From NCBI RefSeq assembly GCF_020687765.1, contig NZ_JAJEWJ010000004.1, forward strand, positions 224,302-288,301: a stretch of 64,000 bases of DNA. The letters are read 5' to 3'. Below the pieces are notes generated by a model. It was not told the DNA's origin and made no database searches. It worked only from the letters and a program-made list of their open reading frames with translations. Positions 25,776 to 34,889 of this stretch are shown piece after piece (position 1 is the first letter of the stretch; every line of letters begins with the position of its first letter). This DNA is from Sphingobacterium sp. FBM7-1 (GTDB lineage Bacteria > Bacteroidota > Bacteroidia > Sphingobacteriales > Sphingobacteriaceae). Position numbers and translations under genes: made by a program.

Positions 25776-26798
25776 CTAACGAGGTAATGTGATGGGTGTA
25801 TGGTGTGGCAGATCTAAAGCATACGAAATCCAGTTTGTGAAGCTATATTTTTCTCTTATCTTACTGGGGATCGGAGAATAGGGAACCTCTAGGAATTGAC
25901 GGAGTTCTTCGACACTCTGTCCCTTCCAAATTAATATATTCTCGGAGCGATAAAAGTCGTAGTGTATAACCTGTTCATTCGTTGTGATTACTTTTTTCAT
26001 ATAGCCGAGGCCTTCGAAAATGCGGAATGATAGCCCATTATGTATTGGGTTCTGAATATCAAGGAGGATATCAGCTTTAGAGGCGTGCTGCATGTTTTCC
26101 TCGTAAGATATTAACTCCGGCGTAGACGTTAGTCCTTTCGTTGCAATTATCTGGCCTATTTTATCGTTATTCGTAACTATCTTGATATTCCTATGCCTAT
26201 TTAAGATCTTAAATTTTGTGTCGATGTCCTTTATCAGATCTGTTCGGCCGTCTACATAACTTCCAATATAGTATAGCGTCTGGTTTGCCGAATCGAGAGA
26301 TCGTGGCAAAGCAAAATCAAAATCAAAATAAAAATTGGTGGTTCCTAAAATCTTATCTGAAATTAAGTCCGAGCCGTCGAAAACGAAAAACCTATCCATC
26401 ATGGCTATATAATGGTGAACGGCAGGATAACGGTCAAGTCCATCCCATTGATATCCCACAAGCATGGAGCACTTTTCTTTTACCAAACGCACAATCTCAA
26501 CTGGAAACAAGTCTGGCCGGATAAACAAAGCATATTCAGCATACTCAAAGGAACGTAGCTGTTCCAATAATCTTTCGACGTTGTTCTTCAGAAAAAGTTT
26601 CGCTTTGAAAGCTTTGTCTCTTAAAAATACTTTCCTAAACAAATTATGCAATCGTTGTAAGAGACTTCTGTACTTAAACTTTTCGGCGGCGGGGACGGTA
26701 ATAAGTGAGACCTCGAAACCAACATATTCAAGGTTCTTTTTTAAAACTGCAGGAAAGCCGACATGTTCAGGGACGGCAAGAAGTATAGTTTTTTTCAT
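25776..26798 (-). CDS. Probable LPS/capsule glycosyltransferase (RfaS/CgeB-like)
   Basis: A 340-residue protein without a DxD-type GT-A start. It begins with a Rossmann-like segment (MKKTILLAVPEHVGFPAVLKKNL) and has VGYQWDGLDRYPA, then FVFDGSDL, Y-Y-I-G-S-Y-V-D-G-R, a D-I-L-L-D-I-Q-N-P-I-H-N-G-L-S-F-R segment and an F-E-G-L-G-Y element. The last two resemble the nucleotide-sugar-binding end of GT-B enzymes and of lipopolysaccharide core proteins of the RfaS group seen in Bacteroidota. The assignment is by resemblance only. It sits between the GT8 gene (six bases away) and a GT2 gene, so a role in building the same polysaccharide is inferred. Confidence 0.6.
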   Translation of the reverse strand: MKKTILLAVPEHVGFPAVLKKNLEYVGFEVSLITVPAAEKFKYRSLLQRLHNLFRKVFLRDKAFKAKLFLKNNVERLLEQLRSFEYAEYALFIRPDLFPVEIVRLVKEKCSMLVGYQWDGLDRYPAVHHYIAMMDRFFVFDGSDLISDKILGTTNFYFDFDFALPRSLDSANQTLYYIGSYVDGRTDLIKDIDTKFKILNRHRNIKIVTNNDKIGQIIATKGLTSTPELISYEENMQHASKADILLDIQNPIHNGLSFRIFEGLGYMKKVITTNEQVIHYDFYRSENILIWKGQSVEELRQFLEVPYSPIPSKIREKYSFTNWISYALDLPHHTPITLPR

Positions 26799-26804
26799 AA
26801 ATAC

Positions 26805-27896
26805 CTAAACCCTCGATCCACCCATTTCACATTCATAAATCGACGTATCGATTGTGTTTCTGAAGCGCGATAAAATCCGCCTGATTTTGGGGTTATTCAT
26901 CACGTGGTCAGGTGAGTCCCCGTCAAAAAAAGAAAGTATTTGTTTCCACTTTTCCTTACCAACAAATACCCCTAAAGACAACTGTTCGCGAACTGGGTTT
27001 TTATATTTTCGCTTTTTCTTCCGGCTCTCATATTTCAATTCAAATTCTGTTTTGGCATGCATCTGGTACGCGGGGAAATTTTGTCCGATGAATAGCTCGT
27101 ATGCTGCATGAAATGAACCGATGAAACCTTCTTCGGTATTCCATGGTTTTAGTTCCCCTACAAAATGTAGAATTTTAGGCTGAAATTCTTCTAATAAAGG
27201 TATAGTTGTATCGATAAGCTGATAATTATATAAGAATGATAATGATCCAATTTCGTCGTGTAGTACGGTATTGATTAATGTTTGATCGTGCCGTACCAAT
27301 TTATGCTTATTTTTTTTCGCATAGTCCATCATTTGCGTTAGATAGTCTATTGCTAGTAAACGCTTCGTGTTGAACAGAATAACGCCGGCGTTTCGGTATT
27401 GATGTTTCAAGGCGATATAGCGGTTGAGATAAGCATTATGGAAATTGAAACCTGATTTGCGTTCAATTTCTGATATATCAATGGCCATCATTAAGCCTTT
27501 TTCTTCTTGATGGTTATTCAGAATTTGTGAAATACAGGGTGTGTTGATGTATACGTCGGCATCCAAATACAAGATGTGTTCGTATTCGTCTTTAAAAACG
27601 CTCGGTAAAAATATTTTATGATACGTGGCTGAAGAGAGCCGCCCTACAGGGAGTCCGAGGATAGCCGAAAAATCGACCGTACAATAGCGGATGTCTTCGT
27701 GAATGGGTGCCGGAAGGTTCTCCGTGTCAGGTAGACAAATCACGATGTCGAAATCACGTTCCGGCTCTTTTTTTAGTATTTGACTCGCAACAAAAGAAGC
27801 ATAGGGGAGATAAGCGTTATCGACACATAAGGCGACAGCTTTTCTATTTTTTGCGGGTTTCGTACTTTGTTTAATCGTGGGTAAAGAATATGTCAT
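26805..27896 (-). CDS. Glycosyltransferase family 8
   Basis: A 363-residue retaining GT8 enzyme. Recognisable parts: KAVALCVDNAYLPYASFVASQIL at about 20-42, the acceptor/nucleotide segment SSATYHKIFLPSVF, the metal-binding D-x-D in ILYLDADVYI, then YRNAGVILFNTKR, RHDQTLINTVL and LHFVGELKPW, which closes the active site in LgtC-like enzymes. Family members add galactose or glucose to LPS core. The C-terminal 80 residues are basic (ESRKKKRKYKNPVREQ). It is the second gene after the WaaE-like GT2 and immediately precedes the RfaS-like gene. Confidence 0.9.
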   Translation of the reverse strand: MTYSLPTIKQSTKPAKNRKAVALCVDNAYLPYASFVASQILKKEPERDFDIVICLPDTENLPAPIHEDIRYCTVDFSAILGLPVGRLSSATYHKIFLPSVFKDEYEHILYLDADVYINTPCISQILNNHQEEKGLMMAIDISEIERKSGFNFHNAYLNRYIALKHQYRNAGVILFNTKRLLAIDYLTQMMDYAKKNKHKLVRHDQTLINTVLHDEIGSLSFLYNYQLIDTTIPLLEEFQPKILHFVGELKPWNTEEGFIGSFHAAYELFIGQNFPAYQMHAKTEFELKYESRKKKRKYKNPVREQLSLGVFVGKEKWKQILSFFDGDSPDHVMNNPKIRRILSRFRNTIDTSIYECEMGGSRV

Positions 27897-27966
27897 CTAG
27901 TAATGTTTAGTCCCTATCTTATCGAATACTCAAAAATGAAGTTTCATTATGCAAAACATATGCCAT

Positions 27967-28719
27967 CTATATTTTGCGGGTACGCTGCACTTCCAGCATT
28001 TTTGCATACTTCATATAAGAGAAAAACGATTGAATTAACGAAAACGTTACACCGTCGATACCATGAAATATACCTTTTTTTAAAAAATATGCTTTAAAGA
28101 ATGCCGTAATCCCATGTATAACAGGTGAGAAGACATTTACCTTTTTTTCTTTTTTTATAAATTCCTCCACTTGCCAATCCGTGTATTGGTTCTTTTTCGC
28201 AATTAACTGATGAAAACTATCCCACGCGTAATGCAGCAAATGCATATCACTTTTGTAGAGATTGGAGGCAATTACACGTTGATGTACTTGGTGGGGCGAA
28301 GGATGAGCCGTGGTTTTATTGAAGAAACGGCAAGCATAATCGGGGTACCAATCGGCAAAATTGATTTCTTTATCTTTTAAAAAGTTCCTTCTCTTAAAGC
28401 TATAGGCATCATAGGGGAGTTGGAGGTAGTCTTTTTGAGCGAAAAAAGCGTAACAGTCCTCGTCTAAAAACTCGTCTGTATCTACATTCAGTATCCAGTC
28501 GTGGTTACAGAATTGTAGCCCAAACGTCCGTTGCGGACCGTCGCCCAAAAAAGCTTGACTAATAACGGTGGCACCCAGTGACCGAGCGATTTCCGCCGTG
28601 TTGTCCTGACTATTAGAATCGATAATGATGACTTCGTCACAAACCTTTTTTAGGCCTTCGATACACCGTTTGATATACTTTTCTTCGTTAAAAGTGATAA
28701 CCAGTCCGCTTATCCCCAT
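27967..28719 (-). CDS. Glycosyltransferase family 2, WaaE/KdtX-like
   Basis: A 250-residue GT2 enzyme: SGLVITFNEEKYIKRCIEGL, IIDSNSQDNTAEIARSLGA, and N-V-D-T-D-E-F-L as metal site. NFADWYPDYACRFFNK and the H-P-S-P-H-Q-V-H-Q segment are characteristic of the lipopolysaccharide core beta-1,4-glucosyltransferase group (WaaE/KdtX). It is the first gene of the minus-strand run and has a -7 box at 28813-28820. It likely acts on inner core or a capsule precursor; the exact step is inferred. Confidence 0.87.
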   Translation of the reverse strand: MGISGLVITFNEEKYIKRCIEGLKKVCDEVIIIDSNSQDNTAEIARSLGATVISQAFLGDGPQRTFGLQFCNHDWILNVDTDEFLDEDCYAFFAQKDYLQLPYDAYSFKRRNFLKDKEINFADWYPDYACRFFNKTTAHPSPHQVHQRVIASNLYKSDMHLLHYAWDSFHQLIAKKNQYTDWQVEEFIKKEKKVNVFSPVIHGITAFFKAYFLKKGIFHGIDGVTFSLIQSFFSYMKYAKMLEVQRTRKI

Positions 28720-28812
28720 TATTTTGGCCTAAATAGTTTTGAAATGTGTTTAGGTACGCTATTTTTTTCTTTTCGCCTTTCGTTAATGCTGCGCATTTTA
28801 TCTAAGTTTGGG

Positions 28813-28820
28813 CAAAGATA
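28813..28820 (-). promoter_or_regulatory. -7 box (TATCTTTG) for the WaaE-like gene
   Basis: Exact TAnnTTTG on the minus strand about 94 bases before the start; TTTTG lies 14 bases upstream of it, shorter than usual spacing. Confidence 0.4.
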
Positions 28821-28841
28821 AATAAATAAAAAAGCAAAACG

Positions 28842-29606
28842 ATGATTCCTAAAATAATTCACTTTTGTTGGTACGGGGGAGGGGCATATAGTGAGACGAT
28901 CCAAAAGTGTATTCAATCATGGAAAGCACATCTGCCTGACTACGAGATCCGTCGGTGGGATGAATCTAATACGCCCTTCGATAGCATGCCATTTTTGAAG
29001 ATCTTATATAGGCAAAAGCGCTGGGCGTTTATCGCAGATTACATGCGGTTATACGCCCTATTTAAGCAAGGTGGAATTTACTTCGACACGGATGTGGAAG
29101 TGATCAAGAGCTTTGACGGTCTGCTCGGCGAAAAAGCATTCATCGGATTTCAGACCGAAATTGGCGTATCAAAGTTTCCTTTTAATACCGCCGTTATCGG
29201 TTGCGAACCCAAAAATAGCTTTATCGAGTTATGTCTGCAAGAAACCGAAAAGCTACAGCGTATGAAGTATCATCCGATGGCAGCACCGGTTGTATCTACA
29301 GAAGTGCTGATGAAAAAATATGGTGTGGATACCTATCAAAACCAACGATTGGCAGATGTAATGGTCCTGACGAAAGACTATTTTTATCCGTTTTCGTGGA
29401 TGGAACCTTTCCATGAAAGTTGTCTCACCCCCAATACATTGGCTATTCATTGGTGGGAAGATTCCTGGGGTAACAAAAAGAAAAATATGGCTTACTACTG
29501 GCGCTCTTTTTCTAGAAAGGTAGCACGCACCCCCTTAATTTGGCAATCTCGACTAGCATATCTTTTCGGTAATAAAAAAGCTTTCTTTCAATATAACCGC
29601 GATTGA
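28842..29606 (+). CDS. Glycosyltransferase family 32 (DXD sugar-binding)
   Basis: A 254-residue enzyme with the opening typical of GT32 capsular sugar transferases: MIPKIIHFCWYGGG, then SWKAHLPDYEIRRWDE, RRAFIADYMRLYALFKQGGIYFDTDVEV-type sequence with the D-T-D metal site at about residue 82-84, and a late H-W-W-E-D-S-W block. These are retaining enzymes that add a hexose to a cytoplasmic lipid-linked or LPS acceptor. It is the second plus-strand gene in a locus mostly on the minus strand and is flanked by divergent and convergent partners, so it is probably transcribed alone. Confidence 0.88.
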   Translation: MIPKIIHFCWYGGGAYSETIQKCIQSWKAHLPDYEIRRWDESNTPFDSMPFLKILYRQKRWAFIADYMRLYALFKQGGIYFDTDVEVIKSFDGLLGEKAFIGFQTEIGVSKFPFNTAVIGCEPKNSFIELCLQETEKLQRMKYHPMAAPVVSTEVLMKKYGVDTYQNQRLADVMVLTKDYFYPFSWMEPFHESCLTPNTLAIHWWEDSWGNKKKNMAYYWRSFSRKVARTPLIWQSRLAYLFGNKKAFFQYNRD

Positions 29607-29607
29607 T

Positions 29608-29624
29608 AAAGGTCACGCACCTTT
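29608..29624. terminator. Short bidirectional terminator-like hairpin
   Basis: A 6-bp stem (29608-29613 with 29619-29624) followed by T run on both strands, between the convergent GT32 and GT9 genes. The stem is short, so this is a weak call. Confidence 0.45.
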
Positions 29625-29634
29625 TTTAAACAGT

Positions 29635-30672
29635 TTATGCTTTCTCGGTGGGAGGGAATAGCTTATAAATCTTCTCGACGATCATAGGCGTTGTGACCAA
29701 CTCAATAGCTTCTATACCATTGCAAATACAAGACTTGTTTCCATATACCGAACTGGGGCGGTTGCTATGTGCTACCTGTATACAATCCTCCATCGATTGT
29801 CCATAACCCAGGAAGCCAGCATATGGATGTGTAGCTCCCCATATGGATAAGCAACGTGTACCGACTAAGGAGGCCATGTGCATACCCGACGAGTCCATGC
29901 TGACCATCAGGTCGAGGTGGCTGATGAGATCGAGTTCGCCCGTTAAACCTAGCTGCCCAATCGTATTATGGACGTGTGGGTATTGGGCGCTCCAAGCTGC
30001 TGCGGTTTCCAGTTCTTGCTTGCCGCCACCAAATATAAAAAAGGTGTAAGCCGAAGCGGGGAAGGTTTGAAATATCGTGTCCCAGTGGCTAAGATCCCAT
30101 ACTTTATAGGGATGCTGTGCAAATGGCGCGATACCGATTTTAATCGTTTCACTACTTAATGGCCGATGATAAATCGCTGGAGTAGGACGCTCTTCTTTTT
30201 GAAGACTATGGCTTAACTTAAGCGGAAATCCCAATGTCCGGAATACATCGGCATAACGTTCTACGGTAGCCCGTAACGGCTTTAAAATCTTATGTTTTTT
30301 GCGGGTTAATTCTTTTTTTCGGTGACGTGCTTTGTCCAGGATCGCGAGATGATAACCGGCAGTCTTAAAAAATAGCGTCAGCACACGTGAACGGATGTTG
30401 TTATGCAGATCGGCTACGTAATCAATGTTGTATTTCTTAAGTTCATGATACAGCCGCCATAATCCCTTCGGGCCTTTATGCTGCTGGTCCGGAAAGATAG
30501 GGTGGAAGATAAGGTTGGGAATATCCTCAAAAAAAGCGGCAAACTGGGGCCGAGTTACCATTACGAGTTCGATCTGCTTATGTTGAGCGCTGAGTTCCCG
30601 TAGGACAGAAGCCACCATCGCCACATCTCCCATTGCCGAGAAACGTATAACCAATACCCGGACTTTCTTCAT
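29635..30672 (-). CDS. Heptosyltransferase-family protein (GT9)
   Basis: A 345-residue GT-B enzyme of the ADP-heptose:LPS heptosyltransferase family. The N-terminus VRVLVIRFSAMGDVAMVASVLREL has the GD turn of the family. A C-terminal part with IKIGIAPFAQHPYKVWDLSHWDTIF and then DSSGMHMASLVGTRCLSIWGATHPYAGF forms the donor site (D-S-x-x-x-H-x-A). In Sphingobacteriaceae it is often annotated as heptosyltransferase; the true donor may be another sugar. It starts five bases after the DUF4254 gene, so the pair is one transcription unit. Confidence 0.88.
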   Translation of the reverse strand: MKKVRVLVIRFSAMGDVAMVASVLRELSAQHKQIELVMVTRPQFAAFFEDIPNLIFHPIFPDQQHKGPKGLWRLYHELKKYNIDYVADLHNNIRSRVLTLFFKTAGYHLAILDKARHRKKELTRKKHKILKPLRATVERYADVFRTLGFPLKLSHSLQKEERPTPAIYHRPLSSETIKIGIAPFAQHPYKVWDLSHWDTIFQTFPASAYTFFIFGGGKQELETAAAWSAQYPHVHNTIGQLGLTGELDLISHLDLMVSMDSSGMHMASLVGTRCLSIWGATHPYAGFLGYGQSMEDCIQVAHSNRPSSVYGNKSCICNGIEAIELVTTPMIVEKIYKLFPPTEKA

Positions 30673-30677
30673 TTTCC

Positions 30678-31283
30678 CTAAGGTGTTTTATTGTAAAGTA
30701 CTGGATTCAACGATGGGTCGTTGTACATTTTCATTTGCTTGTAGACTTTCATGTATTTATTCCCAGCCGCGATATCAGTAAGCAACTCGTCGATACTCTG
30801 CGATAAATCTTTACGCTGTTCTAACAGGATGTCTAGCTTTGACTGGCAAGCCGTGATGTGGGCCTGGTCCACGTCAGTGCGTTTGGTCTCCTGATCCATA
30901 TGGTAAATCTTTAGCGCTAAAATGGATAGCCTGTCAATTGCCCAAGCGGGGCTTTCCGTATTAATACGAGCATCTTCTTTTGCTTGAACATGGCCAAATT
31001 GCTGCAGATAATAACTATCTATATATTCAACCGTATCCGTACGTACCTGGTTTTGTTTGTCGATGCGACGCTTCCAGTACAGCCCTTCCTGCGGTGCTAT
31101 TTCCGGATTACGGACGACGTCTTCCATATGCCATTGCGCCGTATCTATCCAGCACTTTAAATAGAGTAGGTGTTCTAAAGACTGGTTGTCGTAAGGATTC
31201 TCGATAGGTTGGTCGATATCATCATAACGATGATAATGCTCGATAGCAAGTTGAAATACCGTGTTGGCGATTGCGCTGATCAT
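30678..31283 (-). CDS. DUF4254 protein
   Basis: About 201 residues from the ATG at 31283, where the family start M-I-S-A-I-A-N-x-V-F fits; upstream in-frame codons would begin in the repeat. It has the characteristic Y-H-x-x-D, P-I-E-N-P-Y, LLYLKCWIDTAQWHMEDVVRNPEI, and an all-helical, charged remainder with no membrane helix and no signal peptide. DUF4254 proteins are almost always encoded next to a GT9 heptosyltransferase in Bacteroidota, as here (five bases apart). Function is unknown; a cytoplasmic helper of LPS sugar transfer is only a guess. Confidence 0.85.
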   Translation of the reverse strand: MISAIANTVFQLAIEHYHRYDDIDQPIENPYDNQSLEHLLYLKCWIDTAQWHMEDVVRNPEIAPQEGLYWKRRIDKQNQVRTDTVEYIDSYYLQQFGHVQAKEDARINTESPAWAIDRLSILALKIYHMDQETKRTDVDQAHITACQSKLDILLEQRKDLSQSIDELLTDIAAGNKYMKVYKQMKMYNDPSLNPVLYNKTP

Positions 31284-31308
31284 AACTGCAAAGATAATGT
31301 TTTCTTTT

Positions 31309-31758
31309 GTTCTTTTTTTCCTCAAAAAAGAACCAAAAAAATCGTCGCTTCGAATGTTTTACATTAGGGGTAGTGCTAAGGACGTGTTTGTACAGTTGTA
31401 AAACATTCGGATGCGACATGAAAAGTTAAAGGAGGGATCGTGCATGTCGTAATTCAAAGCAACCAAAAACTTCTAGCGGAGAGGTGGATGAAAATGACAT
31501 CGTCTTTTTTTGCGGACATTTTTATGAAGACTTTCCGTTAAAAACAGCAGAGCGAGTTTATTTTGTTTAGGAATCGACAAATATAATGTGATATTAGACA
31601 TTACGGATGGGGTAATACCATTGCACAAACCAACTCTTAATATTCAATGTCGCATCCAGATGTTTGAGACTTGCAGAAACTCATCTTAGCATTATCCACT
31701 CTCTCAAATATCTGAAGCGACGATTTTTTTGCTTCCTTTTTTAAGGTAAAAAAGGAAG
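31309..31758. repeat. Composite nested inverted-repeat element
   Basis: Outer edges: hairpins at 31309-31333 (10-bp stem) and 31732-31758 (11-bp stem). Next: an exact 17-bp inverted repeat (31335-31351 against 31714-31730). Inside: a stem-loop unit at 31344-31417 (13-bp perfect arms 31351-31363 and 31397-31409, closed by gtcgc/gcgac) and a related unit in the opposite orientation at 31649-31721 (12-bp arms with one mismatch). The loops are also similar when one is reversed. So two homologous stem-loops face each other around a core of about 230 bases, like a paired REP or a small non-autonomous element. Confidence 0.8.
31578..31585 (-). promoter_or_regulatory. Possible -7 box (TATATTTG) for DUF4254/GT9
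   Basis: Exact TAnnTTTG in the core of the inverted-repeat element, minus strand. If used, the leader of DUF4254 would be about 290 bases and would contain one full stem-loop unit. No -33 element seen. Confidence 0.35.
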
Positions 31759-31795
31759 AGCCACGTCGCGGCTTGAGCGACAAAAATCGTCTTTT

Positions 31796-33268
31796 TTAAG
31801 ACACCATCTCCATTAACCAATTTGGGAAGATCCCAAACAAAATAACCAATATCGTCAGGAGATAGGCGATAAAAAGCATTACGCTCACTTGTTTTCTATT
31901 AACGACGGACGGGATGGGATTATCATTACCGCGTAAAAAAGCATATAACGGAATTTTGAAATAGAAAAATAGCGAGATAACCGATGTAAGTGCCCCTACA
32001 ATCAGTAAAAGTAAGGAGCCGGTTCCTCCCGAGGATTGAAAGATCGAAAATGTAGAGGTAAACACCATTAGCTTGGCGACAAAACCTATGGTTGGTGGTA
32101 TGCCAATTAGGGAGACCGCGACCAGCGTAAATGCCGTAAACAAAAGCGGCATTTTTTTTCCTAAACCTGCGTAGGATGAAAGCGATGTGGAGCCCGTTTG
32201 TTGTTCAATTTCGTCTATAAAGATAAAAGTAGCTAGGTTCATCAAAACATAAGCTACAATATAGAAAAGCAGGTAGCTGAATATATCTTGATAGGCGAAT
32301 ACGGCCATAAGCAGTAACCCTGTATGCCCGATAGAGGAATAAGCCATCATCCGCTTAACGTCTTGTTGACGAAGTGCGGCTAGGTTGCCCACTAACATCG
32401 TTACCAGCGCCACGATAATAATAAACCAACTGCTTAATTCCGAAAAATAAAATGCTGTAGACGACCACGATTGATAGAGACGCGCGAACAAAATGATCGC
32501 ACCTACTTTGGGAATGGTGGATAGAAAAGCGGTGATTGCCGTGGGAGCGCCTTGATAGACATCTGGGCTCCATACATGAAAAGGCACGAAACTCAGTTTA
32601 AATCCGATTCCGGCGAACACAAAAAGCAAGCCGAGGGTGATGATAGCTTGGGGTGCATCGATAAGTCCTTTTAAATGAGCTGCGGAGGTGAAATCTAAAT
32701 TGCCCGTTAATCCATAGACCAGCGAAAGTCCGTAGAGCATAACCGCCGCACATACAGAACCGAAAAGCACATACTTCATCGCGGCTTCCGATTGCGCTTT
32801 GTTTCGGGAAAAATAGCCGACCATGACATAAGAACCAATAGAAACCATCTCGATGCCGATGAAAGCCATCAGCCAATTGCTCGTAGCGCTCAAGACATGG
32901 ATACCCAGTGTGGTAGCGAGCAGTACAGCGTATATATCTCCGTTGTTTTTTGGATGCCGTTGTTGTAAGAAAATAGCAATAATACCTGTACTAGCTAATA
33001 CCACCAGGCGCGCGTAGATACTCCAGGGGTCTATCAACCACATGCCCGAGAAGCCTGTTCCGGTAGTTGATAACTGCGCAAGGAGATGGTATAAAGCGAC
33101 GCCTAGGGTCAACATACAAGCTATGAACGTACTGTTTTTCCAACGTTTCTCCAGAAACAATGCGGTGAAAATACAAACGATAAAACCAATAATTAAAGAT
33201 AACTCCGGCTTGAAAAGGGGAATTGAAGCAATAATTTGGTCGAGTATGTTGGAGATGGATACGTTCAC
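31796..33268 (-). CDS. nuoN: NADH-quinone oxidoreductase subunit N
   Basis: A 490-residue, 14-helix antiporter-like subunit of the complex I proton-pumping arm. It carries the family's Proton_antipo_M core, with KAQSEAAMKYVLFGSVCAAVMLYG, and a conserved lysine-containing segment FKLSFVPFHVWSPDVYQGAPTAITAFLSTIPKV typical of NuoN/ND2. The start is a GTG at 33268. It follows nuoM by 13 bases and is the last gene of the nuoH-N operon. Confidence 0.97.
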   Translation of the reverse strand: MNVSISNILDQIIASIPLFKPELSLIIGFIVCIFTALFLEKRWKNSTFIACMLTLGVALYHLLAQLSTTGTGFSGMWLIDPWSIYARLVVLASTGIIAIFLQQRHPKNNGDIYAVLLATTLGIHVLSATSNWLMAFIGIEMVSIGSYVMVGYFSRNKAQSEAAMKYVLFGSVCAAVMLYGLSLVYGLTGNLDFTSAAHLKGLIDAPQAIITLGLLFVFAGIGFKLSFVPFHVWSPDVYQGAPTAITAFLSTIPKVGAIILFARLYQSWSSTAFYFSELSSWFIIIVALVTMLVGNLAALRQQDVKRMMAYSSIGHTGLLLMAVFAYQDIFSYLLFYIVAYVLMNLATFIFIDEIEQQTGSTSLSSYAGLGKKMPLLFTAFTLVAVSLIGIPPTIGFVAKLMVFTSTFSIFQSSGGTGSLLLLIVGALTSVISLFFYFKIPLYAFLRGNDNPIPSVVNRKQVSVMLFIAYLLTILVILFGIFPNWLMEMVS

Positions 33269-33281
33269 GTTATGCCTAATT

Positions 33282-34886
33282 TTACAAATATGGTTTTATT
33301 AAATCAATAAGTTGTAATACCGAAGCGTTAAGGTTGCCAAATATAAGCGATGGCATGATACCCAACAGCAGCGCTAACGCAAGTACCGGGAACAAGATCA
33401 CCTGCTCACGTGTGTTCAGATCGGTCAATGCTTCTTGCCAAGCTACTCCACCTTGAAGCCGCGTTTGTCCAAAAAACATACGTTGCAATGTCCATAAGAA
33501 ATATATAGCGCTCAATAATATACCAATAGATCCACCTATAGCCATCCAACGTGGTACGCCAGTCGACATACTTTCGGCGTTAAATGCACCAATGATCACG
33601 AAAGCTTCACCAATGAAAGCCGAGAAGCCCGGTAAGCCTAAGGAGGCAAAAAAGGCAATTGCTACATAAGCGGTGTATTTAGGCATAAGCGACGCCAACC
33701 CACGGAAATGGTAGATATAACGGTCGTGTACGCGGTCGTAGATAACACCTACTAAAAAGAACAGTGCCGCGCTGAGGAAACCGTGTGAAACCATTTGGAA
33801 TATGGCGCCTGATACGCCTTCGGCAGTTAGCGATGCTATACCGAGCAGCACAAAACCCATATGAGATACGGAAGAGTAGGCGATCATTCGTTTTAGATCT
33901 TTTTGTGCTAAAGCGTTGAATGCTCCATACAAGATGGATAAAACCCCAATTAAAGCGATCCACCAATTGGTGTCGGCTGCGATATCTGGAAAAATGCTAT
34001 AACACACGCGTATAATCCCGTATCCTCCAATTTTTAGTAAGATACCGGCCAATATGATGGATACCGGAGTGGGCGCTTCCACGTGTGCATCGGGTAGCCA
34101 AGTATGCAACGGGACAATCGGCACTTTAATAGCAAAAGCAAAAAATAGCACGATAAAGCCCACAAGACGGGCGGGTATACCGAATACATCATGGTAGTTT
34201 GCGATATGCGCAAAGAAGGAACCGTCTACATAGTTCGCAGGGTTCATCATGTGCAGCATATTGAATGTATGCGCGCCCGTAGCGGGGTTGATGACCGAGA
34301 AATAGAGGCCTACAATAACCAGTAACATGAGTACCGAACCCAGTAAAGTATAGATAAAAAACTTGATTGCAGCGTATTCCCGGCGCTCGCCACCCCAAAT
34401 TCCAATAAGGAAATAAAGCGGAAGCAACATCACTTCGTAAAACACGTAGAATAGGAAAAAGTCCAATGCAGAGAAAATACCTATAACGGCCGTGTTCAGG
34501 ATCATCAGTAGCGCGAAGTAACCTTTCGGACTTTTATTTATGTTCCACGACGCCCCAACGCCCATCAGCATGACCAGCGTACTCAGTACGATCAGCGGAA
34601 GCGAAATTCCGTCTACCCCGACCAGATAATCTATCTCTAGTTTTCCAATCGTTCCGAGATCCAAGCGTATCCATGCAAGCTGCTCTACAAATTGATAAGC
34701 ATCTAGCTGCTGGATACCGCCTAGTGACGCGTTGAAATTCCCGTAAAGATAAAGGGAAAGTCCAAGCTGTACGAAGGTGAAACCTAAAGCGATGTATTTA
34801 TAAGCCGCTTTGGCTGATGCTGGTAAAGCCAAAATCAACAAGGTGGCGACTAATGGTAAAAATATCAGTATGGATAACAAGCCCAT
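33282..34886 (-). CDS. nuoM: NADH-quinone oxidoreductase subunit M
   Basis: A 534-residue antiporter-like membrane subunit of complex I (ND4 family). Diagnostic segments include F-Y-V-F-Y-E-x-x-L-L-P-L-Y-F-L-I-G with the channel Glu, FAIKVPIVPLHTWLPDAHVEAPTPVSIILAG, and KDLKRMIAYSSVSHMGFVLLG. It lies between nuoL (three bases) and nuoN, all on the minus strand. Confidence 0.98.
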   Translation of the reverse strand: MGLLSILIFLPLVATLLILALPASAKAAYKYIALGFTFVQLGLSLYLYGNFNASLGGIQQLDAYQFVEQLAWIRLDLGTIGKLEIDYLVGVDGISLPLIVLSTLVMLMGVGASWNINKSPKGYFALLMILNTAVIGIFSALDFFLFYVFYEVMLLPLYFLIGIWGGERREYAAIKFFIYTLLGSVLMLLVIVGLYFSVINPATGAHTFNMLHMMNPANYVDGSFFAHIANYHDVFGIPARLVGFIVLFFAFAIKVPIVPLHTWLPDAHVEAPTPVSIILAGILLKIGGYGIIRVCYSIFPDIAADTNWWIALIGVLSILYGAFNALAQKDLKRMIAYSSVSHMGFVLLGIASLTAEGVSGAIFQMVSHGFLSAALFFLVGVIYDRVHDRYIYHFRGLASLMPKYTAYVAIAFFASLGLPGFSAFIGEAFVIIGAFNAESMSTGVPRWMAIGGSIGILLSAIYFLWTLQRMFFGQTRLQGGVAWQEALTDLNTREQVILFPVLALALLLGIMPSLIFGNLNASVLQLIDLIKPYL

Positions 34887-34889
34887 TTT

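Larger units (their letters stand above)
31284..31795. other. Gene-free region between DUF4254 and nuoN
   Basis: 512 bases without a coding region. It holds two A/T-rich hairpins at the edges, two inverted copies of a stem-loop unit, a core of about 230 bases, and one -7 box on the minus strand; these are listed as separate features. No open frame of convincing composition is present. Confidence 0.8.
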
